Below are positions 1 through 6,735 of a DNA stretch of 6,949 nt, one piece after another. A program made the translations under genes and the position numbers. Positions within the stretch are counted from its first letter, which is position 1. Every line of letters begins with the position of its first letter. The notes beneath the pieces were generated by a model. That model did not search any database, was not told the DNA's origin, and worked only from the letters and a program-made list of their open reading frames with translations. The DNA comes from Clostridiales bacterium (GTDB lineage: Bacteria > Bacillota > Clostridia > Oscillospirales > Oscillospiraceae): contig DQIA01000022.1 in NCBI GenBank assembly GCA_003525905.1, positions 1 through 6,949 on the forward strand, given 5' to 3'.

Positions 1-47
1 CTTTTCTTCCCTCCGAAACTTTCAGCTGGGCAATTTTTTGACAGTGT

Positions 48-79
48 GACCCTCCCGCCGGGCGGCGGGAGGGTCTTTT
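48..79 (+). terminator. Perfect 12-bp GC-rich hairpin followed by TTTT
   Basis: Arms GACCCTCCCGCC (48-59) and GGCGGGAGGGTC (64-75) pair perfectly around a GGGC loop. On the plus strand the stem runs straight into TTTT (76-79) and a T-rich stretch, which is the form of an intrinsic terminator for a plus-strand gene entering from the left. On the minus strand the same hairpin lies 14 nt after the alpha-subunit stop codon, but no T-run follows it there. It could therefore be a 3' stem-loop of the decarboxylase mRNA rather than a true terminator in that direction. The hairpin is certain; the direction of action is less so. Confidence 0.6.
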
Positions 80-89
80 GCTGTTTGGC

Positions 90-1517
90 TTATCTGCCGA
101 GGTCCTCGACATAGAGCTCGCGGACCGCATTGGGATCGGCGGCCTTCTTCTCGGGCTCTGCGGGCTTCGGGTTGTTGCGGGCTTCCATGAACTTGCGCGC
201 GACCTGCGGGAACAGGGCGTAGGACAGAACGTCCTCCTCGCAGCGGGCGATGTCCTTGGACTCCTCGCGGTACTGCGGCAGCTCCGGCTTGAGCAGGTCA
301 GCCGGGCGGCAGGTGATGACCTTGTCATCGCCAATGCACTTACGGCGGACTTCCTCATTTACTTTACCGGGCAGCTTGCCGTATTCGCCGCGGAGCAGGC
401 CCTTGGATTCCTTCGGGACCATCTTGTAGCGCTCACCGGCGACGATGTTCATAACGGCCTGTGTTCCGACGATCTGGCTCGTCGGGGTGACGAGCGGAGG
501 ATAGCCGAAGTCCTTGCGGACGCGGGGCACCTCAGCCAGAACATCGTAATAGCGATCCTCCTGACCGGCCTGCTTGAGCTGGCCGAGCATGTTCGAGAGC
601 ATGCCGCCGGGGACCTGATACATCAGGGCCTTCGTATCGACCTGCAGGACCTTCGGATCAAGGAAGCCTTCCTTCTTCAGCTTGTCGGCGACCTTGCGGA
701 AGTGCGTGGCAGCCTCGTTCAGCTTGGCAAGGTCCAGCCCGGTGTCGCGGTCGGAGCCCTGCAGCGTCGCCACGAGGGACTCGGTGGCGGGCTGGGACGT
801 GCCGTTGGCAAGCGGAGACAGCGCGCAGTCCACGATGTCCACACCGGCCTGACAGGCCATGAGGTTGACCATGTCGCCGGTACCGGCCGTGTTGTGCGTG
901 TGCAGGTGGATGGGCACGGAGACGCTGTCCTTCAGCTTGCGCACGAGGTCATAGGCGTGCAGCGGCAGCAGCAGGTTCGCCATATCCTTGATGCAGATGG
1001 AATCTGCGCCCATCTTCTCGAGGTCCTTGGCGAGGCCGACGAAGTAATCGTCGTTATGCACGGGGCTGACGGTGTAGCTCAGCGCGACCTCGGCCCAGCC
1101 GCCGTACTTCTTCACGGATTCGACGGCCTTGCGCAGGTTGCGGATGTCGTTCAGCGCGTCGAACACGCGGACGACGTCGATGCCGTTTTCGATGGACTTC
1201 TGGCAGAATTCCTCGACGACATCGTCGGCATAGTGCTTGTAGCCCAGGATGTTCTGGCCGCGGAAGAGCATCTGCAGCTTCGTCTTGGGCATGTGGGCCT
1301 TCAGGGTGCGCAGGCGCTCCCACGGGTCCTCGTTCAGGAAGCGCATGCAGACGTCAAACGTTGCACCGCCCCAGCACTCCAGCGACCAGTAGCCCATATT
1401 GTCCAGGAGCTCGCAGGCAGGGAGCATATCCTCGATGCGCATGCGCGTGGCAGCCTGAGACTGGTGCGCGTCGCGGAGGATGGTTTCTGTAATTCGCAGC
1501 GGATTCTTCTTTTCCAT
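90..1517 (-). CDS. oadA: Oxaloacetate decarboxylase alpha subunit (carboxyltransferase), no biotin domain
   Basis: This is the cytosolic carboxyltransferase of the Na+-translocating oxaloacetate decarboxylase. It transfers the carboxyl group from oxaloacetate to biotin, releasing pyruvate. Numbering from the chosen start, the protein has 475 residues. An HMG-CoA-lyase-like TIM barrel (about 5-270) carries LRDAHQS with the metal-binding Asp16, CIKDMANLL with the probable carboxylated Lys177, and HLHTHNT with metal ligands His204 and His206. A conserved pyruvate carboxylase/OadA domain follows (about 290-435). The protein ends in a Pro/Lys/Glu-rich tail and has no biotinyl domain; about 590 residues would be expected for the fused form. 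The carrier is encoded separately at 2953-3309. The frame is open to an ATG at 1526, but the AAGGAGG site lies only 1 nt from it. The in-frame ATG at 1517 has 10-nt spacing and gives the family-like start MEKKNPLRITETILRD. It is the last gene of the visible operon, 18 nt after the beta subunit. The 5S subunit of transcarboxylase is a homologous alternative, but the neighbouring beta subunit argues for the decarboxylase. Confidence 0.93.
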   Translation of the reverse strand: MEKKNPLRITETILRDAHQSQAATRMRIEDMLPACELLDNMGYWSLECWGGATFDVCMRFLNEDPWERLRTLKAHMPKTKLQMLFRGQNILGYKHYADDVVEEFCQKSIENGIDVVRVFDALNDIRNLRKAVESVKKYGGWAEVALSYTVSPVHNDDYFVGLAKDLEKMGADSICIKDMANLLLPLHAYDLVRKLKDSVSVPIHLHTHNTAGTGDMVNLMACQAGVDIVDCALSPLANGTSQPATESLVATLQGSDRDTGLDLAKLNEAATHFRKVADKLKKEGFLDPKVLQVDTKALMYQVPGGMLSNMLGQLKQAGQEDRYYDVLAEVPRVRKDFGYPPLVTPTSQIVGTQAVMNIVAGERYKMVPKESKGLLRGEYGKLPGKVNEEVRRKCIGDDKVITCRPADLLKPELPQYREESKDIARCEEDVLSYALFPQVARKFMEARNNPKPAEPEKKAADPNAVRELYVEDLGR

Positions 1518-1527
1518 AACGGACATA

Positions 1528-1534
1528 CCTCCTT
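1528..1534 (-). promoter_or_regulatory. Ribosome binding site that decides the oadA start
   Basis: Minus-strand AAGGAGG (1534-1528) follows the beta-subunit stop codon almost immediately. It is 1 nt from the ATG at 1526, too close for initiation, and 10 nt from the in-frame ATG at 1517. The second is therefore the better start. Confidence 0.75.
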
Positions 1535-1535
1535 A

Positions 1536-2933
1536 TCAGCCGAACAGGGCGATGAACACGCCCGCGGCGACGGCGGAGCCGATGACACCGGCGACATTCG
1601 GGCCCATGGCGTGCATGAGCAGGAAGTTACTGGGATCCTCGCGCTGGCCTTCCTTCTGGGAGACACGCGCAGCCATCGGAACAGCGGAAACACCGGCAGA
1701 GCCGATGAGCGGGTTGATCTTCTTGCCTTCCGGCAGGAAAATGTTCATGAACTTGGCAAGCAGGACGCCGCCGGCCGTGCCGCACATGAAGGCGACGATG
1801 CCCATGGCGAGGATGCCGAGCGTCATCGGGCTGAGGAAGGACTCGGCCTTCGCCGTAGCGCCGACGGAGACGCCGAGGAAAATGACGACGATGTTCATGA
1901 GCTCGTTCTGCGCGGTCTTGGACAGACGGTCGACCACGCCGCACTCACGGAACAGGTTGCCGAGCATCAGGCTGCCGACCAGCGGAGCTGCGCTCGGAAC
2001 GAGCAGAGCGACGAACGCGGTGACGGCAATCGGGAAAACGATCTTTTCCTTCTTGGAAACCGTACGCAGGGCGTCCATGCGGATCATGCGCTCCTTCTTC
2101 GTGGTCAGGCCGCGCATGATGGGCGGCTGGATGACCGGGACGAGCGCCATGTAGGAATAAGCGGCAATGGCGATCGGGCCGAGCAGCTCGGAGGCCAGCC
2201 GGGACGTGACATAGATTGCGGTGGGGCCGTCCGCGCCGCCGATGATGCCGATGGAGGCAGCCATCTTCTGCGTGAACTCAAGGCCCGGGATACCCAGCTT
2301 GCTCAGGCCGAGCGCGCCGAGGTAAGCGATGAAAATACCGAGCTGTGCGGCAGCGCCGAGCAGCAGGCTCTTCGGGTTGGCGATCAGCGGGCCGAAGTCC
2401 GTCATGGCGCCGACACCGATGAAGATCAGGCAGGGGTAGATACCCAGCTTTACGCCGAGGTAGAGGATGTCGATGAGGCCGGCGGCTTCATTTGCACCAT
2501 TCGAGAGCGTGACGCCGTTTTTGATGAGGTCCCAGTGGATATGACCGCCCTCGAAGATCTCGGAGTGGAACATACCTGCGCCGGGCAGGTTCGTCAGCAG
2601 CATACCGAAGGCGATCGGCAGGAGCAGCAGCGGCTCAAAGCCCTTACCGATGGCCAGATACATCAGGACGAAGGAAATGAGGATCATGACGATCGATTTC
2701 CAGTCCGCATTGTGGATCAGGGTGGCGATGCCAGCCTGATTCAGGAAATTCGTCATTGCTTCCGTATTGGACTGTGCGCCCTGCTCCTCTACAGCGGTGG
2801 TCTCCGCGGCTGACGAGGAGTCCGGCTCAGCGGTGGCGGCGGAGGCGAGGGTAAAGCACAGGCACACCAGAAGCCCCAGCACCATGAGCGCAATGAGTGC
2901 GCGGTGCAGGTTCTTATTCTTTTTCTTGAACAT
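1536..2933 (-). CDS. oadB: Sodium-ion-translocating decarboxylase beta subunit
   Basis: This integral membrane subunit decarboxylates carboxybiotin and couples the reaction to Na+ export (OadB/GcdB/MmdB family). The protein has 465 residues. The core starts near residue 60 and carries many hydrophobic helices. [16 protein letters not shown] contains Asp235, matching the Na+-binding Asp203 of Klebsiella OadB. Tyr261 probably matches Tyr229. [19 protein letters not shown] contains Asn407, Gly411 and Ser416, matching the Asn373/Gly377/Ser382 region. These correspondences come from motif recall, not a computed alignment. Residues 1-58 are extra: a Lys-rich start, a hydrophobic segment (about 11-32) ending in ALASAATA, and an acidic Ser/Thr/Glu stretch before the usual start. 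The ribosome binding site AAGGAG (2946-2941) lies 7 nt from the ATG, which supports the long form. The gene starts 19 nt after the biotin carrier and ends 18 nt before oadA. Confidence 0.94.
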   Translation of the reverse strand: MFKKKNKNLHRALIALMVLGLLVCLCFTLASAATAEPDSSSAAETTAVEEQGAQSNTEAMTNFLNQAGIATLIHNADWKSIVMILISFVLMYLAIGKGFEPLLLLPIAFGMLLTNLPGAGMFHSEIFEGGHIHWDLIKNGVTLSNGANEAAGLIDILYLGVKLGIYPCLIFIGVGAMTDFGPLIANPKSLLLGAAAQLGIFIAYLGALGLSKLGIPGLEFTQKMAASIGIIGGADGPTAIYVTSRLASELLGPIAIAAYSYMALVPVIQPPIMRGLTTKKERMIRMDALRTVSKKEKIVFPIAVTAFVALLVPSAAPLVGSLMLGNLFRECGVVDRLSKTAQNELMNIVVIFLGVSVGATAKAESFLSPMTLGILAMGIVAFMCGTAGGVLLAKFMNIFLPEGKKINPLIGSAGVSAVPMAARVSQKEGQREDPSNFLLMHAMGPNVAGVIGSAVAAGVFIALFG

Positions 2934-2952
2934 ACGGCATCTCCTTACCCGC

Positions 2953-3309
2953 TTACGCGATGGTGCAGAGGAGAGCCTGAGTCTCGACGGAGTCGCCCTT
3001 GCGGACGTTCACACCGGTGATCTTGCCGTCGGAGGGAGCGCAGATCTCGTTCTCCATCTTCATGGCTTCCAGAATGACGAGAACGTCGCCCTTCTTCACG
3101 GACTGACCGGCCTGGACCTTGACATCCAGAATGGTGCCGGGCATCGGAGCCTTGACCTGAGCGCCTGCACCGGCAGGAGCGGGAGCGGCGGCGGGAGCAG
3201 CGGCGGGAGCGGCAGCAGGAGCGGCGGCGCTCATCTTCGCAGGAGCAGCCATTTCTTCGATCTCGATCTCATAGAGGGAGCCGTTGACGTTCACACGATA
3301 CTTTTTCAT
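2953..3309 (-). CDS. Free-standing biotin carrier protein of the decarboxylase
   Basis: This small protein (118 residues) carries biotin between the alpha and beta subunits. A short N-terminal segment (1-20, [10 protein letters not shown]) is followed by a flexible Ala/Pro linker (about 21-50, repeated AAAP units) and a biotinyl/lipoyl domain (51-118). The biotinylation motif EAMKM places the acceptor at Lys84, 34 residues from the C-terminus as is usual, and KAPMPG begins the domain. It corresponds to the gamma subunit (MmdC/GcdC type) of related Na+ pumps. It is fused to alpha in Klebsiella but separate here. The ribosome binding site AAAGGTG (3326-3320) lies 10 nt upstream of the ATG. It needs a biotin protein ligase encoded elsewhere. 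A carrier for another biotin enzyme is unlikely given the position between the gamma and beta genes. Confidence 0.95.
   Translation of the reverse strand: MKKYRVNVNGSLYEIEIEEMAAPAKMSAAAPAAAPAAAPAAAPAPAGAGAQVKAPMPGTILDVKVQAGQSVKKGDVLVILEAMKMENEICAPSDGKITGVNVRKGDSVETQALLCTIA
3180..3232. repeat. Short-period repeat coding the Ala/Pro linker
   Basis: The stretch is built of imperfect repeats of GGAGCGGCGGC-like units, about 12 nt long and in phase with the codons. They encode successive AAAP units of the biotin-carrier linker. Such linkers let the biotin arm swing between active sites. Repeat number is likely to vary between strains by slippage; that is inference. Confidence 0.7.
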
Positions 3310-3338
3310 ACTTCTTGTTCACCTTTCTCAATATGTTT

Positions 3339-3605
3339 TTACAGCTTCTTGACGGAAAGAATGCGAATTGCAGACGCATCCGTACCGCTGGCTTCGGCAA
3401 TGGCGGCCGAAACGGCGGCAAGAAACTCTGCGCGGTTGGGAATGCTGCTTTCCTGTGCAGGCGCAGCAGCGGCAGCGGCCTGCAGTTCCTCCTTCTTCGA
3501 GCTGCCGCGGCATGCCAGACCCAGCAGCCAGCACAGTCCGATGATGAGGATCAGGACGACGAACACCGTCACCAGTCCCATGACTACAACAAACCAGTTT
3601 TGCAT
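3339..3605 (-). CDS. oadG: OadG-family small membrane subunit of the decarboxylase
   Basis: An 88-residue protein with one strongly hydrophobic helix (about residues 5-32, beginning MQNWFVVVMGLVTVFVVLIL). A short Lys/Glu and Ala-rich linker follows, then a conserved-looking C-terminal segment (about 57-88) ending in ASAIRILSVKKL. This is the layout of OadG/MmdD-type subunits, which assemble and anchor the complex in the membrane. The C-terminal helix resembles the part of MmdD shared with the small epsilon subunit of methylmalonyl-CoA decarboxylases. It is the first gene of the operon. Its ribosome binding site AGGAGG (3617-3612) lies 6 nt from the ATG, and the gap to the biotin carrier is 29 nt. 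Whether to call it gamma or delta is a naming question only. Recognition rests on topology, size and context more than on invariant residues. Confidence 0.82.
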   Translation of the reverse strand: MQNWFVVVMGLVTVFVVLILIIGLCWLLGLACRGSSKKEELQAAAAAAPAQESSIPNRAEFLAAVSAAIAEASGTDASAIRILSVKKL

Positions 3606-3620
3606 TATTTGCCTCCTCGC

Positions 3621-3643
3621 TTAGGACGGCAGAGCCGTCTTAA
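3621..3643 (-). promoter_or_regulatory. Leader hairpin just upstream of the oadG ribosome binding site
   Basis: GACGGC and GCCGTC (3625-3630 and 3634-3639) form a perfect 6-bp stem with a 3-nt loop. It extends to 10 bp with one mismatch (TTAGGACGGC / GCCGTCTTAA on the plus strand). It ends 3 nt before the AGGAGG site of the first decarboxylase gene. It could modulate translation or mRNA stability of the operon, or serve as a DNA operator. No T-run follows it on the minus strand, so it is not a terminator in that direction. Confidence 0.5.
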
Positions 3644-3650
3644 TAAAATT

Positions 3651-3656
3651 TTTATA
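3651..3656 (-). promoter_or_regulatory. Weak candidate -10 for the decarboxylase operon
   Basis: Minus-strand TATAAA (3656-3651) lies in an AT-rich patch about 46 nt upstream of oadG. The position expected for a -35 element reads GAGCAG, which does not match. The element could mark an operon promoter that needs an activator, or be chance. No better promoter is visible in 3606-3704. Confidence 0.25.
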
Positions 3657-3659
3657 CTC

Positions 3660-3686
3660 CCGGCCGGGGTTTCCTGCTCCGGCCGG
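3660..3686 (-). terminator. CCGGCCGG inverted repeat after the kinase-like gene
   Basis: Two copies of CCGGCCGG (3660-3667 and 3679-3686) can form an 8-bp all-GC stem with an 11-nt loop, 18 nt after the stop codon of the kinase-like gene. On the minus strand the sequence after the stem is GAGTATAAAAATTTTATT. The T-rich part is thus displaced by about 11 nt and the hairpin is at best a weak intrinsic terminator. It may separate kinase transcription from the decarboxylase operon only partly. Confidence 0.45.
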
Positions 3687-3704
3687 ATAGTTAACGAAAG
3701 AGAA

Positions 3705-6698
3705 TCAGGAGATCGCGAAATCGATGGATTTCAGCAGCTGGCGGTTCACATAGACCTCCAGCGTGTACTCCCCTGCCGCGCCCGGATTCGGGATCGTGCT
3801 GGTATGGCGGCGCTCATGCCACATCTGGTCCCAGGTGAGCTGCGCCGAGGCATCGCTCACGGGCTCGCCGTTGGCATTGCGGATGACATACAGCAGGGTG
3901 ATCTCGTCGTCGGAGTCCTCCTTGCGCGTCAGCTCGAGGCACAGAGCGATGTCCTCATCCGCTGAGAAGGAGGTCTTGGACGTCGTCAGGGAGCGGTAAT
4001 CCCAGTTGACCTCCGCCGGCGTCTCCCACAGGGAAATATAGGTCGTGGAGGGCGTTGCGCCGTAGCGGTCGAAGCGGCCGCCGGACGGCGTTCTGGCGCT
4101 GGCCTCGACCGTGCCGAACACATCCGCACCGTCTGCGGGCGTCAGGGAGATGGTGTAATCCGCATCGGGGATGAGGCCCTTGAGCGTGACGGAGTTTTCC
4201 GTGCACTCCTGCAGACGCGGCTCGTGATTGCTCGTCGGCACGCCGTAGGTCACATACCAGCCGCCGGCGGGCGCACCGGAGGCCGTCTGCCACGAGGCGG
4301 TGATGGTGCCGTCCTCATTGGCCGTGGCCTGCAGACCCGTCACAACGAGCGGGTTGGCGGGCAGCGTGAGCACGGCGGGCGCGGGCATACCCTCGGCCGA
4401 GACGGTGAAGGTATAATCGCGCTTGAGGTCGGGCAGCTCGAAGACACAGCTGCTCTCCGTGACGGTCTGCGTGACCGTCGTGAACTGACGAGCCTCGCAG
4501 GTGACCGTCCAGCCTGCGGGAATGTTTTCGCCCGTTTCCCATGTCACGGTGACGGTGTTTCCCTCGATGCTGCTGACATTCAGCTTATCGACCTTCACAA
4601 CGGGGATGGGCGTGAACTCCGTCGTCGTCGTGCCGGTGAGGAAGACGGTATCCGTTCCCTCGAGCGTGAACGTGTAATTCTGCTGCAGCGTCAGGCCGGT
4701 GACCGTGACGGTATTGCCGGTGAACTGCTGCGACTGCTTCTGGCCGTCGCCCGCCGCATAGGACACGGTCCACTGGGCAGGCGTCGGGCCGTTGGCGCTG
4801 AAGCTCAGCACCACGCTGCCGTCGGCATCGCCGAGGGAGGCGGTCAGATCCGTGATCTCCGTGGCCTCCGGCGTCGTGACGGAGAGGGTGCTGACGCCGC
4901 GGCTGCTCAGGCGGTGGCCGTCGGCCGCCGTGACGGTGATGGTATACTGCGTGTTTTCCGACAGGCCGGTGAAGACATACTGACCGTCGGCCGCCGTGGC
5001 GGGATAGGAATTGCCATACATGTCGGAGCAGGTCAGGCGGAAGTCCGCCGCCTTGTCGCCGCTCTCCAGCGCGACCGTCAGCTCCTCCGTCGTGCAGCGC
5101 ACGACGCGCAGGGCATCGGCCCGCACAAAATAATAGGAAAGCAGGAACCACGCCGCAGCGCCCAGCAGGACGACGAGCGCAGCCACGATGCCGATCGTGA
5201 CGGCACGGCGCTTTTTCTTCGGTTTTTTCTCCGGTTCGGGTGGGAGCGTGCTCTCCGCGTCGTTATCGACATAGGTCGCCTCCGGCTCGGCGGACTGCTC
5301 CGGCTCGTCCGGGGACGCTTCCTGCTCCGGTTCCTCCGGCTGCGGCGGTACGTCGCCGACGGCCGCATTCACCGAGGCGAGGAAGGCATCCAAGTCCATC
5401 TGGTCCGGATCCTCGTCCTCCGGCTCTGCCGGGGCGGGTCCAGCTTCCTCCGCCGGTCCGGTCTCTTCTGCAGGCTCGTCCGCTTCCGGCTCGGTATCTT
5501 TGACCGGCTCTGCCTCCTTGACCGGCTCCGCCGGTTTTTCTGGCTCGGCAGGCGGCTGCGGCTTTTCTTCGGCCTTCTGCTCCGGCTTCGGTGCGTCCGG
5601 CACGGCGTCGGGATCGATGTCCTTTTCCGTGCCCGCGCCGGAAAGGTCCGGGGCAAAGCTCGTGCGGAACTTCTCGTCGAGCTGCTCCGCGTCCGTCATG
5701 CGGGCAGGCGCGTCCTCCCCGTCCGTCTCCGCCTCGGGCGCGAGCGGCGCCTCCGGCGTGACGATGGGCGGCACGATGAGCGTGTCCGACACCTCGTTGC
5801 GCTGCATATAATAGACCAGCGCCTGCTTCAGCTCCGCCGGGGTCTGGAAGCGATCCTCCGGACGCGGAGCGCAGGTCTTCAGGATGATGGCAGCCAACTC
5901 ATAGTCGGCATAGATCGGTGTCGGCATGGCCTTGCCGGTCAGGCGGAGCTTGTCCGCCATGGCCTCGCCCGTGGCCTCGTCTTCAAACGGGCCGTGGTTG
6001 CCGTTATAGATGCGGTAGAGCAGCATGCCGACGGCATACAGGTCGATCGTGGGGTTTGGGGACGCCGTGATGGCGGAAAGCTCCGGCGCGGAATACGGGC
6101 CGAGGTAATTCTCCGGCACCGAGGCATACTGCAGGTCCTCCAGCGGCGCAAGGCCGAGGTCCCCGAGCAGGAACCGCCCGGACTGCGTGAGGAACACGTT
6201 CTCCGGCTTGAGGTTTTCAAACAGATAGCCCGCATCGCGGCAGGCCGTGAGCGCATCGCACAGGTCGATGCCGAGGTTCACGGCGCGCAGGCCGGTCATG
6301 GCGCTGTGGTCGAGGAAGGCGCGCAGCGAGACCATGCGCGGATAGAGGATATAGACATCGTAGCCGATGCCGCTCTCCTTCGGCTCGATCTGGTAAGAGC
6401 TCGCGCCCGCAAAATAGCCGTTCTCTGCCAGACGCATGCCGGTGTCGAGCTCGTTTTTGATATCCTCGGCAACACTGCCGTAATAGGCATGGACGGCGGC
6501 GTCATCCGGGTAAGCGCCGGAGAGGATCAGCGCCCGCACCTGCAGGTCAGACGCGGGGACGGAGATCCGCTTTACGACAAAGCGCTCGCCCGACTGGACG
6601 TGGCGGAGGGCGTAGCAGGTACAGCCATTGTGCCCGGCGATCTCCTCCTCAACGGACATCTGATCCAGCAGAGGGGAGACAAGTTTCAGTTCGGACAT
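3705..6698 (-). CDS. Membrane Ser/Thr-kinase-like protein with fibronectin III-like ectodomain; probable pseudokinase
   Basis: A 997-residue protein with one central membrane helix, probably sensing or scaffolding at the envelope. Residues 1-300 form a protein-kinase fold: Lys43 (FVVK) for ATP, a possible helix-C Glu83, KPEN with Lys164 and Asn167, DLG with Asp180, APE (204-206), DLYAVG (219-224) and Arg283. The HRD triad is replaced by Phe160-Glu161-Asn162, and the glycine-rich loop (19-30) is degenerate, so catalysis is doubtful. Residues 311-490 are a Pro/Glu/Ala-rich, probably disordered linker. A KKPKKKRR stop-transfer cluster precedes the membrane helix (about 500-523), placing the kinase in the cytosol. 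Outside lie about four fibronectin-III-like repeats (about 528-609, 611-697, 703-781, 785-871), with phrases such as TVTGLTLQQNYTFT, and a C-terminal beta-rich domain (878-997) I do not recognise. The architecture recalls PknB/PrkC kinases, but these normally carry PASTA repeats. AGGAGG (6712-6707) lies 8 nt from the ATG, supporting the start. The substrate is unknown. Confidence 0.88.
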   Translation of the reverse strand: MSELKLVSPLLDQMSVEEEIAGHNGCTCYALRHVQSGERFVVKRISVPASDLQVRALILSGAYPDDAAVHAYYGSVAEDIKNELDTGMRLAENGYFAGASSYQIEPKESGIGYDVYILYPRMVSLRAFLDHSAMTGLRAVNLGIDLCDALTACRDAGYLFENLKPENVFLTQSGRFLLGDLGLAPLEDLQYASVPENYLGPYSAPELSAITASPNPTIDLYAVGMLLYRIYNGNHGPFEDEATGEAMADKLRLTGKAMPTPIYADYELAAIILKTCAPRPEDRFQTPAELKQALVYYMQRNEVSDTLIVPPIVTPEAPLAPEAETDGEDAPARMTDAEQLDEKFRTSFAPDLSGAGTEKDIDPDAVPDAPKPEQKAEEKPQPPAEPEKPAEPVKEAEPVKDTEPEADEPAEETGPAEEAGPAPAEPEDEDPDQMDLDAFLASVNAAVGDVPPQPEEPEQEASPDEPEQSAEPEATYVDNDAESTLPPEPEKKPKKKRRAVTIGIVAALVVLLGAAAWFLLSYYFVRADALRVVRCTTEELTVALESGDKAADFRLTCSDMYGNSYPATAADGQYVFTGLSENTQYTITVTAADGHRLSSRGVSTLSVTTPEATEITDLTASLGDADGSVVLSFSANGPTPAQWTVSYAAGDGQKQSQQFTGNTVTVTGLTLQQNYTFTLEGTDTVFLTGTTTTEFTPIPVVKVDKLNVSSIEGNTVTVTWETGENIPAGWTVTCEARQFTTVTQTVTESSCVFELPDLKRDYTFTVSAEGMPAPAVLTLPANPLVVTGLQATANEDGTITASWQTASGAPAGGWYVTYGVPTSNHEPRLQECTENSVTLKGLIPDADYTISLTPADGADVFGTVEASARTPSGGRFDRYGATPSTTYISLWETPAEVNWDYRSLTTSKTSFSADEDIALCLELTRKEDSDDEITLLYVIRNANGEPVSDASAQLTWDQMWHERRHTSTIPNPGAAGEYTLEVYVNRQLLKSIDFAIS
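5229..5768 (-). other. Pro/Glu-rich linker of the kinase-like protein, with in-phase repeat
   Basis: These bases encode residues 311-490, dominated by Pro, Glu, Ala and Asp. Fifteen-base copies TTGACCGGCTC(T/C)GCC at 5500-5514 and 5518-5532 are 18 nt apart, which keeps phase. They encode two EPVK-containing hexapeptides and suggest growth by duplication. An island of ordered-looking sequence, MDLDAFLASVNAAVG (residues 434-448, bases 5355-5399), interrupts the low-complexity run. Confidence 0.7.
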
Positions 6699-6735
6699 CG
6701 GGTTCGCCTCCTAAATCAAGAACTCAAATTATTTC

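Noticed and set aside
38..43. Perfect TTGACA on the plus strand as a -35 element
   Set aside because: The position 17 nt downstream falls in the all-GC hairpin and there is no -10-like hexamer.
78..2813. Very long open frame (over 900 codons) on the plus strand opposite oadA and oadB
   Set aside because: It lies wholly antisense to two genes with clear family motifs and proper ribosome binding sites. Its translation is Leu/Arg/Asp/Gly-rich without domains. High GC at third codon positions keeps antisense frames free of stops.
3180..3232. GC-rich repeat as a possible CRISPR or mobile-element repeat
   Set aside because: It is in-frame coding sequence for the Ala/Pro linker of the biotin carrier, which is ordinary for this family.
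2767..3965. Plus-strand frames opposite the biotin carrier, oadG and the kinase end
   Set aside because: Antisense shadows of short genes with recognisable motifs; Ser/Arg/Gly-rich with no ribosome binding site worth noting.
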